Assembly: GCF_900107705.1 (NCBI RefSeq)
Contig: NZ_FNRE01000011.1
Location: forward strand, 62,001-126,000
DNA from: Prevotella sp. tc2-28
GTDB lineage: Bacteria > Bacteroidota > Bacteroidia > Bacteroidales > Bacteroidaceae
Reading direction: 5' to 3'
DNA: 64,000 nucleotides
Shown here piece by piece: positions 51,347 through 60,052 of the stretch. The notes under the pieces were generated by a model. That model was not told the origin of the DNA, ran no database searches, and worked only from the letters and a program-made list of their open reading frames with translations. The position numbers and the translations under genes were made by a program. Within the stretch, counting starts at the first letter, position 1, and every line of letters begins with the position of its first letter.

Positions 51347-53683
51347 TTAACGTAGTTTCTGACTCACGGGTTCTTCAAAGTGATGATGCCCCTCAGTAAC
51401 GGACTCTGCTTTGCCTGAGAAGGGCAGGTAGACATCTGCAAACCCGTCAGTGGGAATATCGATGTCCATCAGGAAGATGCCATCTTTGATTTCCCAAGCT
51501 ACACTGACGGTGCCTTGCGCGCTCTCTATGGAGCCCTTGCACCAGATGAGGTCGCCCACGGGGTGGGGTGCTATCTCGATGAGGTTTCCACTGCGTGTAA
51601 TGCCCAGCAGGTCGGGGATGAGCAGGTTCTCGATATGTGCCATCATGAAATGATTCATGGAAGCTCCCATGTCAGGGTTCCATTGTTCCGTCAGGGTGGT
51701 TTGCCCTTTCTTGATCTGGTAGCCATAGCCAGGTACATCGTCGTGGTTCAGCATTTTATAGAGCAATTCTCGGTGCCCGTTCTTTGCCAGCGTATAAAAC
51801 AGGTAGCGATTGCCTATGTCACCAGTTGTCAGATGGTCTCCATGCTGATGGATGTCGTTGACAAGATTTTGAAGAACGGCCTTGAAGTCGCTTTCTGGAA
51901 CGAGTTTTAGATAGAGTGGCAGGGCGAGTGAGCACTGCGACCCAGTGCCGTAGGTCTTGCGCTTGGCATCGTAGAACGCCCGGTTGAAGGCCTGACGGAT
52001 TTTTTCTGCATGTTGGTTGAACATCTCGGCATCTTCCTTGTGCCCTAGGTGCTTAGCCATCACATACAGATAACATGTCCACTGATAGTAATGTGCAGTA
52101 GCCACGAGTGGCATGGGAGTGTTCTGTGAGAAACCTGCGCGTCCTGGTCCGTAGTCATACCAGTCGCCCAATCCCATCTTCAGGATGAAGGCAGAGTCTT
52201 GTGTGGCCAGGTATCCCAGATAGCGTTTCATCGAATCGTAGTGCTGGTTGGCTAACGACAGGTCGCCATAGTGCTGCCAATAGAGCATGGGCAGGGCGAT
52301 GATGGCGCCTCCCCATTCAGGTGACTCTTGGAAAGGACGTGCCCACGAACCCGTGAACTGGGTGTATTCGGGGGCAATCTCAGGCATCGAACCGTCAGCA
52401 TGCTGTGCGTCGACAATGTTCTGCATCGTCTGCTCGATCATACTCCTGGCATCGTAGTTATACACCAGTGCCTCTCCGTTGAGCCAGTCTTGTTCGAGCC
52501 ATCCAAGCTTCTCACGAGCCGGACAGTCCGTCCAGACAGATTGCCAGTTTGAACGTATAGCACGGTCGATGAGTTGGTGGGTGGCGTTGATACGAGGATT
52601 GGAACACTCGAAGCTGCCTGTGCGCCTGGCGGCATTATAGATGAAGCATGACTCCACACTTTTCAGCACATTCACATCGCCCTCCACCTGCAGGTAGCGG
52701 AATGAGTAGTACGAGAATCTTGGATGCCACGACTCTTGATGCGCTCCTCGCAGGGTGTAGGTATAGTAGTGTGGACGACCCGTCTGTCGCTGGTTCACTA
52801 GTCCGTTGGCATCCAGCGTCTCACCAGGTGTCAATTTCAGTTGTTGGCCCCGTTGTCCACTGACGGTTATCTCAGGAAATCCTGCCAGGTTTTGTCCCAT
52901 GTCGAGCACGAGGATAGTATCCTTGCGGAGCACCTGCTTGACTGGATAGCGTTCCATCAGTTTCACAGGGTGAGCTATCTGTGGGCGCAACAGTCCCTTG
53001 GGACCTTCCATCATGACAACGGGCTTCCATCCTGCCTCTTCGCCTTCTTCGCTCAACTCCAGTCTGGCATCGTAATCTTCTCCGCCATAGATGCTGTTGA
53101 AGGTGATAGGTGACAGAGTCCATTCCCACTTCTCGTCACTCAGCAGTCGCTCGCGCAGACCGTCTTCGTAGGTAACATATAGGAGGAACAAAAGCGTGGG
53201 TGGTCCAAACGAGATACGAAGCTTATGGTATCGCCCGCCTTGCTCGTTGTAGAATCCGTTACCTAAGAGCACACGGATGTTATTGTCGTCTTGTTGAATC
53301 AGTCGGGTGACGTCATAGGTGTTGAAAAACACGGTTTTGTCGTAGTCGCTCCATGAAGGAGCAAACTCAGAGTCGCCTACCTTCTGTCCGTTGATGGTCA
53401 GCTCGTAGAAGCCAAGTCCGCAGATGCGTATTTCTGCATGCCTGATGGGTTTCAACGGTTTGAAAGAACGACGAAGAATGATGCTGCGTCGTGACAAAGT
53501 GTCTGCCTCTGCCCATAGTGCCTTGGTCTCTTTCAGAACACTTCCCTGATAGTGGCGCCCTTCTGGTATGTGTGCCTGTTCACGGGTGATGGCACCAATC
53601 CAGTGGGCTCCTCCGAAGTAGTCCTGGCCTTGTATGACCAATGAGGCCAGTGAGAATAGTATAACGAGAAGGCTTTTCTTCAT
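51347..53683 (-). CDS. GH78 alpha-L-rhamnosidase
   Basis: The 778-residue secreted enzyme has a signal peptide (ends VIQGQ), the N-terminal beta domains (LGFYELTINGQKVGDSEFAP, GNGFYNEQGGRY) and a six-hairpin barrel with TDCPAREKLGWLEQDW and the second acid in LTEQWNPDMGASMNH. It removes terminal alpha-L-rhamnose, probably from pectin. It overlaps the upstream giant hydrolase gene by 4 bp, so they are co-expressed. It has no fused propeller, unlike the GH78 at 25098-28952, so the window contains two different rhamnosidases. Confidence 0.9.
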   Translation of the reverse strand: MKKSLLVILFSLASLVIQGQDYFGGAHWIGAITREQAHIPEGRHYQGSVLKETKALWAEADTLSRRSIILRRSFKPLKPIRHAEIRICGLGFYELTINGQKVGDSEFAPSWSDYDKTVFFNTYDVTRLIQQDDNNIRVLLGNGFYNEQGGRYHKLRISFGPPTLLFLLYVTYEDGLRERLLSDEKWEWTLSPITFNSIYGGEDYDARLELSEEGEEAGWKPVVMMEGPKGLLRPQIAHPVKLMERYPVKQVLRKDTILVLDMGQNLAGFPEITVSGQRGQQLKLTPGETLDANGLVNQRQTGRPHYYTYTLRGAHQESWHPRFSYYSFRYLQVEGDVNVLKSVESCFIYNAARRTGSFECSNPRINATHQLIDRAIRSNWQSVWTDCPAREKLGWLEQDWLNGEALVYNYDARSMIEQTMQNIVDAQHADGSMPEIAPEYTQFTGSWARPFQESPEWGGAIIALPMLYWQHYGDLSLANQHYDSMKRYLGYLATQDSAFILKMGLGDWYDYGPGRAGFSQNTPMPLVATAHYYQWTCYLYVMAKHLGHKEDAEMFNQHAEKIRQAFNRAFYDAKRKTYGTGSQCSLALPLYLKLVPESDFKAVLQNLVNDIHQHGDHLTTGDIGNRYLFYTLAKNGHRELLYKMLNHDDVPGYGYQIKKGQTTLTEQWNPDMGASMNHFMMAHIENLLIPDLLGITRSGNLIEIAPHPVGDLIWCKGSIESAQGTVSVAWEIKDGIFLMDIDIPTDGFADVYLPFSGKAESVTEGHHHFEEPVSQKLR

Positions 53684-56600
53684 AGAGCGTTTTTGATGAT
53701 GATTTTCCCGATGTCCTTACGCTGACCTACGCATTTTCCGTCTACGTATATGCGGAGTCCCTTTCCCATGTGATAGCGAGTGCCGTTTTTATCCCAGAGG
53801 ATGGTGATGTTATGGCCGTGGTATAGCACATTGTCCAGACAGAAGTAGTCCCACTTGCCTACAGGCAGCAAAGGATTGACCTCAATGCTATTGTCACTGC
53901 GAGGGCGTAATCCGCAGATTCCCGTAATCATCAAATCGTTCCATGTAGAGTGGTTGTAATAGCGTGAACGCTCTTGATCGCCTTTGAGCCAGTAGCCTGT
54001 CGTCTCGTCGAGGTATTCCCCGATATAGGGTTTCCCACGCATGTGCTGGCTCTGCATATATTTCTCCATCTCAGCGAAATATAGTGAGTCACCCACTACT
54101 GGGTTGCTATAGTCGTTGATATAGTTTGCCATCGCCGTCAGCGTCTGACTGGTGGCAAAAGGCCATACGGCACCGTCCCATTCGCACATGCCTACACCGT
54201 GGGTGCGGAACTGCGGATGGCGGCGTTCTGCAGTCGTCTGTCCATAAGGAGCAGAGAACCCTTTCTCGTCAGCAGCCTGCAACCAGGCAATGCCGTATTT
54301 CGCCTCGTCCTTGGCCATATGGGTGTACCAGGGCATGAAACCGATAGCCTCGCGGACATTGGCACTAGAGTCGATGCGGTGTGTCTCGAAGAACTGGTGC
54401 TGCTTGTTCCACAGTTTCTGGTGTACCTTCTCTTTCAGGTCGTCAGCTTTGTCGAAATAGGTCTTAGCCTTGTTGTTGTCGCCAGACAGTTGGGCGATAT
54501 TGCCAATAGCCTTTGCGTTGCCATACATGTAGGCATTGATAGAAGGGCGCAAGTATTTCTTCTTGCGACCACCTGAGATGGTTTCCTCCATTGCATCCTG
54601 CACGTCAGCCTGCCAGTAGAAGCCTCCGTCACGGGTATGGGTGCTTTCCCAGTGGTTGTATTCCCATTCCAGCGAGGGCAACATACCCACAATCCAGTCT
54701 TTGCGGCCGTCTACGAGGTAGCGTCCCCACAGTGAGTGCGGCATCCACGATGAGTAGTTGGCTATCTTCTTCATGGGTTGTCCATCATTTCCTTTGTACC
54801 AGGTGTTCATAATCTGGTCGAGCCACATGGGGTTGCGCAACCAACGGCTCTCCAAGATATGGTGTCCCACGCCTGACGAGATGAGGTTGTACTGGTCGGC
54901 ATAGCTTCTGTTGACCAGGAATTCCGTCATAGCATAGCCCACAGGTGTTGTCTTGATATGCTTGCGAAGCGTCCACCAGCGGAAGTACCACATCTCCTCG
55001 AAGCCACGGTCAGGACAGTCGAAGAGAGGTATGTTCTGTGTCATCCACTCCCATGCTTTTGCATTGGGGATGGTCTGCACGATATTCTCGTCTTCCATCG
55101 TGTTGAAATAGTCGACGTAATGTTTGTAGTCATCATAGCGTAACACGGCACCCTGAGCATCCAGACCCTGGGTATGGAAACGGGCGATGGAGAAAGAAGC
55201 CTCTGTCTCCCGTTCGCCAGCATCAGGCAGGATGCCATCCCAGTCGGCTGGGGTGTCGACATCAGGGAATCGGCGCTCTTCGCCTGTTCGGAACATGATG
55301 CGCTCAATGCTCTCTACGGGAGCGAAGAACATGCGCTGACCGGCTTTTTTGTCGTTGATGAAAACCTCTATCAATCGTCTTGAAACACTGAGGATACACT
55401 TCATGCTGACCTTCTCGTTCACGTTGTATTTGCCGATGTTGGCATAGCGGGCACCACCCTTGCAACGTATAATACCCTCGGGTGTCAGTTCGATACGTGA
55501 GCAGGCTGTGCCGTGCTGGTCGAGGAAAGCTATCTGTAGCAATCCGTGGTCGTTCTGATGAGGTAGTAGGTCGAAGGTAACCTCCAGTTCCTTTGATGCA
55601 GGAATCTTACGCTCCACGCGGGCATAGTCGAAGGGGTCGCTGTCTTTCAGCGTCAACCAGCCATCCGCCAGACTGACGGGTGCATATACAGGTGAGTAGA
55701 TATTCCATGTTGAAAGAGCTGAAAGGCTATTGGCGTCCAGTTCGTCCACTTGTGCATGCTGATGGGCTTCTGTCTGTACGGGTACGGGGATGTGAGCAAC
55801 CCACATATCCTCCTTGTTCATCGAATAGCTCACCCAGAGGTCTGAGTCCTTGGGTACGCCATTGCCTTCCTGGATGCCTCTTACATATTGTGGACCGTAC
55901 GACTTATAGTTGCCCCCATAGCGCATAGGAGGCACCTCACCTTGTACTAGGTTTAATGTGGTGTATTCCAAACCATCCTTGGACAAACTGATACCCAGTG
56001 GCCAACGGTATTCCGAGGGGTTGTAGACAGTGGCATAGGTGCCGTCTGTGAGTCGTTGTCCCCATATCTTCGCATTGCTGTTGACAAATCCCTTGGCACG
56101 CTCTACAGGTTGTGCCCATGTCAGTCCTCCATCGTCGCTGATGCTGGTTAGTGCATGTTTCCAGAGCGATGCAATGCGTCCGTCAGGCAGTGTGTAGTCG
56201 CAATAAGCCTTGTATTCCTTGTGAAGTGGAATCAGCGGGTCGTTGCGATCAGCCTCTTCCACCCATTGCATCCTGTAGCGCGGGTTCGCCAGAATTTCCT
56301 CGCAGGCTTTGCGCGTAGCCTTGTCGGCCTTGGTGTAGTAAGGGAAAATTTCTCTAGATTCTCTAGATTGTCTAGATTCTCTAGAATATCTAGAATAACT
56401 AGAATTCAAATAGATGAAATAGATTGGGCCTAAGGTGCCGTCCTTCTTTACCTCACGGATGACGCGTCCTATGCCGTTGCCATCGTTGGGGTCATCCTTT
56501 TTGTCGAAAGCAACGCCGTAGTTGCCGATGGCGTATAGTTGTCCGCTCTTCGATACATACCACCCTACGCGCTGGTGCATGATGGCTATCAGGTTGTGCG

Positions 56601-57894
56601 CCTTTTCAGGACGGTTGGGCTTTTGGAAACCTTCGGGCACTTGCAGTTCGGGGAACAGAATCTCAGGTTCTGTCCATGTATAGCCGTCCTTTGAGGTCTG
56701 CAGCATCGTGCGTGAAGGTGGCACGTGCTCGTCTTTCGGGTCGCAGAGGTAGTGGACGTAGAACTGTTGGTTCCAATATGCCATCATGGGCTGGTGGTTA
56801 TAGGTCCACCCGTCGTTGCCAGCCTTAGTGGGATGCTCACGGTTGGCACGTAGTATCTGGATGTTATGCACGCCAACGACGGGCGACAGTCCGCCATCGT
56901 GTCGGTTGGGATTACTGAGCGTCTTACCTGTATAATGGATGCGGTCGTTTGCATGCAGGAGTCCGTAGACAATGCTCTCGGGAGCCTTGAAGATAGTGCC
57001 GTGCTTGTGTAGGACGGGCACTTTTACCGTTTTCGACACATCCTCGAACTTCACAAAATCTTTGGTGAAGTGGGCGCCGAAGTCCTTCAGCCGATAACGG
57101 TCGTAATAGATAAGCCAGCCAGATTTACTATTTGACAATTTACCATTTACTGTTTTATCGTCAAGTTTCAGTACCGTAGGACCTTCCATCATCTTGCCAG
57201 TAAACGGTTCGGAAGCCTTTGACCATGGTCCGTAGGGCGAATTGCTATAAGCTACCTTGATGTCGCGTTCAGGACGCGTATTATCCTTCAGAACCATCAC
57301 ATAGTCCTTCTTGCCCCGCTTGACCAGTGTGGCATCGATGCACGAGAACCCTGGGTCAATCATCAGTTTTGTGGGCGCAAAGGTCTTGAAGTCTTTCGTC
57401 GTAGTATAGTACAGTCGGTGGTTGTTCTTGTGCTCTTCCTGTCCGTCGGGGAACTTGCCTGGTATGCATGATGCCCAGATGATGATGGCCTGCTGCTTGA
57501 CGTCGTCCCAGAAAAGTTCGGGTGCCCAGACATTGACCGTAGTGGTGTCGCTCATCACCTCGATGAAACGCTCCTCGCTCCAGTGCTTCAGGTCTTTCGA
57601 ACAGGCATAGCCGAAGCCTCTGTCGCCACGCCACGATGAGGTCCATACCAAATGGAATGTGCCGTCAGGTGTCCGGATGATACTGGGGTCGCGCATCACT
57701 TTCTGCTTGCCAACCTCCGGTTTCAACCAGGTGCCGGGAATGGCCTCCCAATGCCATCCGTCGTAGCTGTAGATGAACCTCAAACCCTCTGTAGCGGGTT
57801 CGTGGAACGAGGTGGACACATAGACTTCACGCTGGGCGAAAGCCGTTATCGCAACTGCCATGAATAGGCAAATGATACAAAAACGTTGTTTCAT
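53680..57894 (-). CDS. Giant multi-domain hydrolase: two propellers, LamG-like, helical barrel
   Basis: From MKQRFC (signal peptide ending AFAQ) the protein has 1404 residues. About 25-330: a GH43-like propeller (VMRDPSIIRTPDGTFHLVWT, VNVWAPELFWD, MMEGPTVLK). About 335-720: a second, sialidase-like propeller (TSKDGYTWTEPEI, SISDDGGLTWAQP). About 740-930: a LamG-like sandwich. About 960-1400: an (alpha/alpha)6 barrel (ESTHTRDGGFYW, FRTHGVGMCEWDGAVWPF, YNHSTWNDLMITGI). The last parts recall BT1020 (GH143 Dha hydrolase plus GH142 beta-L-arabinofuranosidase, from memory), with an extra propeller in front. A CTAG array (56354-56404) encodes SRYSRESRQSRESRE in the second propeller. The longer frame to 58071 is rejected. 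Confidence 0.72.
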   Translation of the reverse strand: MKQRFCIICLFMAVAITAFAQREVYVSTSFHEPATEGLRFIYSYDGWHWEAIPGTWLKPEVGKQKVMRDPSIIRTPDGTFHLVWTSSWRGDRGFGYACSKDLKHWSEERFIEVMSDTTTVNVWAPELFWDDVKQQAIIIWASCIPGKFPDGQEEHKNNHRLYYTTTKDFKTFAPTKLMIDPGFSCIDATLVKRGKKDYVMVLKDNTRPERDIKVAYSNSPYGPWSKASEPFTGKMMEGPTVLKLDDKTVNGKLSNSKSGWLIYYDRYRLKDFGAHFTKDFVKFEDVSKTVKVPVLHKHGTIFKAPESIVYGLLHANDRIHYTGKTLSNPNRHDGGLSPVVGVHNIQILRANREHPTKAGNDGWTYNHQPMMAYWNQQFYVHYLCDPKDEHVPPSRTMLQTSKDGYTWTEPEILFPELQVPEGFQKPNRPEKAHNLIAIMHQRVGWYVSKSGQLYAIGNYGVAFDKKDDPNDGNGIGRVIREVKKDGTLGPIYFIYLNSSYSRYSRESRQSRESREIFPYYTKADKATRKACEEILANPRYRMQWVEEADRNDPLIPLHKEYKAYCDYTLPDGRIASLWKHALTSISDDGGLTWAQPVERAKGFVNSNAKIWGQRLTDGTYATVYNPSEYRWPLGISLSKDGLEYTTLNLVQGEVPPMRYGGNYKSYGPQYVRGIQEGNGVPKDSDLWVSYSMNKEDMWVAHIPVPVQTEAHQHAQVDELDANSLSALSTWNIYSPVYAPVSLADGWLTLKDSDPFDYARVERKIPASKELEVTFDLLPHQNDHGLLQIAFLDQHGTACSRIELTPEGIIRCKGGARYANIGKYNVNEKVSMKCILSVSRRLIEVFINDKKAGQRMFFAPVESIERIMFRTGEERRFPDVDTPADWDGILPDAGERETEASFSIARFHTQGLDAQGAVLRYDDYKHYVDYFNTMEDENIVQTIPNAKAWEWMTQNIPLFDCPDRGFEEMWYFRWWTLRKHIKTTPVGYAMTEFLVNRSYADQYNLISSGVGHHILESRWLRNPMWLDQIMNTWYKGNDGQPMKKIANYSSWMPHSLWGRYLVDGRKDWIVGMLPSLEWEYNHWESTHTRDGGFYWQADVQDAMEETISGGRKKKYLRPSINAYMYGNAKAIGNIAQLSGDNNKAKTYFDKADDLKEKVHQKLWNKQHQFFETHRIDSSANVREAIGFMPWYTHMAKDEAKYGIAWLQAADEKGFSAPYGQTTAERRHPQFRTHGVGMCEWDGAVWPFATSQTLTAMANYINDYSNPVVGDSLYFAEMEKYMQSQHMRGKPYIGEYLDETTGYWLKGDQERSRYYNHSTWNDLMITGICGLRPRSDNSIEVNPLLPVGKWDYFCLDNVLYHGHNITILWDKNGTRYHMGKGLRIYVDGKCVGQRKDIGKIIIKNAL
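56354..56404. repeat. 9-bp-period array with six CTAG sites inside the giant hydrolase
   Basis: CTAG occurs at 56354, 56363, 56372, 56381, 56390 and 56399, exactly 9 bp apart. The reverse frame is TCT-AGA, giving Ser-Arg repeats, a different frame from the GH95 array. Confidence 0.9.
57123..57151. repeat. Imperfect 7-bp array inside the giant hydrolase
   Basis: Units are ATTTACT, ATTTGAC, one extra A, ATTTACC and ATTTACT. On the coding strand it gives VNGKLSNSK, an insertion-like loop of the first propeller. Confidence 0.5.
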
Positions 57895-57926
57895 GTTACA
57901 TTTATTATTTATTATTAGACGAAAGA

Positions 57927-57958
57927 TTTGGCTGTTTGTAACTAAAAGACTAATTTTG
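57927..57958 (+). promoter_or_regulatory. Promoter of the GH127 gene
   Basis: TTTG (57927-57930), 20 bp, TAATTTTG (57951-57958). It is a consensus match 34 bp before the ATG at 57992, within the 97-bp divergent gap. No equally good box is seen for the reverse gene. Confidence 0.75.
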
Positions 57959-57991
57959 TACACTCCAAGCGATAAACCATCAAACAAAAAT

Positions 57992-60052
57992 ATGAAACGA
58001 CTAACAATTATCACGCTGTGCATGGGAATGGCACTGACCATGTCTGCTAAAAAAGAACAAGTGCGTACCAATGGCTATCCTATCAGCCAAGTTCCATTTA
58101 CTGCTGTCAAGGTAACACCTAACACCTTCTGGGGCGACCGAATCCATGCTGCCCGTGAGGTGACTATTCCCTTGGCATTTCAGAAATGCGAGGAGACACA
58201 CCGTTATGAGAACTTCAAGATGGCAGCCTTTACCTTGCAGCACCCGGGTCATGAGGGACTGCAGACTGCCAAGTGGAATGTAGCCAAGTTCATGGGCTTC
58301 TCCTTCGACGATACGGATGTCTACAAGACCATTGAGGGAGCCTCTTATGTGTTGCAGACCTATCCCGATGCCAAACTGAAACAGTATATCGACTCGGTGC
58401 TGGATATCGTGGCAGCTGCTCAGGAACCCGACGGCTATCTCTATACCGCCCGTACCATCAATCCCGAGCATCCTCACGGATGGGCTGCCCACAAGCGCTG
58501 GGCTGCAGAGGAACATGCCAGTCACGAGCTCTATAACCTAGGTCACATGGTGGATGCCGCCTGTGCCCATTATCAGGCTACGGGTTCGGAGAAGTTCCTG
58601 AACATCGCTAAGCGCTATGCCGACTGCGTTATCCGCGAGGTGGGCGACAAAGACGGACAGGCACTCGTGGTTCCTGGTCATCAGATTGCCGAGATGGCAC
58701 TGGCTCGTCTCTATGTCCTGACGGGCGAGAAGAAATACCTGGATGAGGCTAAGTTCCTGCTCGACTATCGTGGCAAGACAACGGTGAAGAACGTTTATTC
58801 GCAGAGCGACAAACCCGTTGTTGACCAGACAGAGGCTTGGGGACATGCCGTTCGTGCCGGTTATATGTATGCCGGAATGGCTGATGTGGCTGCTCTGACA
58901 GGCGACGAGGCTTATCTGAAAGCTATTGATGCCATCTACAACAATATCGTTTCAAAGAAGTATTACATCACGGGTGGTGTCGGAGCGCGTCATCAGGGAG
59001 AGGCTTTCGGTGCTGATTATGAATTGCCCAATCTGACTTCCTATAACGAGACGTGTGCTGCAATCTCGATGGTCTATCTGTTCCATCGTATGTTCCTCCT
59101 GCATGGTGACGCTAAGTACATCGACTGCTTGGAACGTACCCTGTATAATGGTGTCATCAGTGGTATGAGTGTCGACGGAGGCCGTTTTTTCTATCCCAAC
59201 CCGTTGGCTGCTGACGGCAAATATGCCTTCAATGCCGACAATACCAAAGAGCGCCAGCCTTGGTTCGGATGTGCCTGCTGTCCCTCTAACCTCTGCCGTT
59301 TCATCCCATCGTTCCCTGGCTATATGTATGCTGTCAAGGACCGTCAGCTCTATGTCAACCTGTATGCAGGCAACACGGCAACGATGCAGGTTGAAGGCAA
59401 GGATGTCGTATTGGAGCAGCAGACCAACTATCCTTGGGATGGTGATGTGACCATTAAGGTATTGAAGAATAAGGCTAAGAACTTCCGTATGATGATTCGC
59501 ATTCCTGAGTGGGTGAACAAACAACCCGTTCCCAGCGACCTCTACCGCTTCAGCGACGACGTGCTGGGCAGCTATCAGGTGAAGGTCAACGGACAGGAGG
59601 TCAAGGGTGAACTGGAGAATGGCTACCTGAAGATTGAGCGTGCGTGGAAGAAAGGCGATGTGGTGACGTTGCACATGGATATGCCTGTCCGCACGGTGAA
59701 GGCTAATCCTGCTGTCAAGGACGATCGCGGACGCATTGCTGTCGAGCGTGGCCCTCTGGTATATTGTGCTGAGGGTGTCGACAATGCCGACTTCAGCATC
59801 TTCAACTTCCTGATGCCTCGTCAGCCTCGCTTTACGGTGACTGACAAGAAGATAGAAGGTACTCGCAACGTGACCTTCGACGTGAAAGCTATTCAGGTTG
59901 ACGGTCAGGCAGTGGACACGGATTCAAAGGGAACGCTGACCACCAAGGCTGCCCAGCTGACCATGATTCCTTATTATGCCTGGAACCATCGTGGCATCGG
60001 TCTGATGGAGGTGTGGATGCCTCAGAGCATCAGCGCGCTGGGTAACTATTGA
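57992..60052 (+). CDS. GH127 beta-L-arabinofuranosidase / aceric acid hydrolase family
   Basis: The 686-residue secreted enzyme (signal peptide ending TMSAK) is an (alpha/alpha)6 barrel with a zinc-thiolate active site. YNETCAAISM provides the Glu and one Cys, and FGCACCPSNLCR the other cysteines, including the nucleophile. Two beta domains follow. GH127 cleaves beta-L-arabinofuranosyl links; in B. thetaiotaomicron RG-II loci one member (BT1003, from memory) acts on aceric acid. I choose MKRLTII as start because a consensus promoter ends 34 bp before it and the signal peptide follows directly. Its 3' end overlaps the convergent hydrolase by 23 bp. Confidence 0.9.
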   Translation: MKRLTIITLCMGMALTMSAKKEQVRTNGYPISQVPFTAVKVTPNTFWGDRIHAAREVTIPLAFQKCEETHRYENFKMAAFTLQHPGHEGLQTAKWNVAKFMGFSFDDTDVYKTIEGASYVLQTYPDAKLKQYIDSVLDIVAAAQEPDGYLYTARTINPEHPHGWAAHKRWAAEEHASHELYNLGHMVDAACAHYQATGSEKFLNIAKRYADCVIREVGDKDGQALVVPGHQIAEMALARLYVLTGEKKYLDEAKFLLDYRGKTTVKNVYSQSDKPVVDQTEAWGHAVRAGYMYAGMADVAALTGDEAYLKAIDAIYNNIVSKKYYITGGVGARHQGEAFGADYELPNLTSYNETCAAISMVYLFHRMFLLHGDAKYIDCLERTLYNGVISGMSVDGGRFFYPNPLAADGKYAFNADNTKERQPWFGCACCPSNLCRFIPSFPGYMYAVKDRQLYVNLYAGNTATMQVEGKDVVLEQQTNYPWDGDVTIKVLKNKAKNFRMMIRIPEWVNKQPVPSDLYRFSDDVLGSYQVKVNGQEVKGELENGYLKIERAWKKGDVVTLHMDMPVRTVKANPAVKDDRGRIAVERGPLVYCAEGVDNADFSIFNFLMPRQPRFTVTDKKIEGTRNVTFDVKAIQVDGQAVDTDSKGTLTTKAAQLTMIPYYAWNHRGIGLMEVWMPQSISALGNY

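Noticed and set aside
57895..58071. N-terminal extension of the giant hydrolase, and of GH127 from 57860.
   Set aside because: Both extensions overlap the shared promoter region and precede clear signal peptides.
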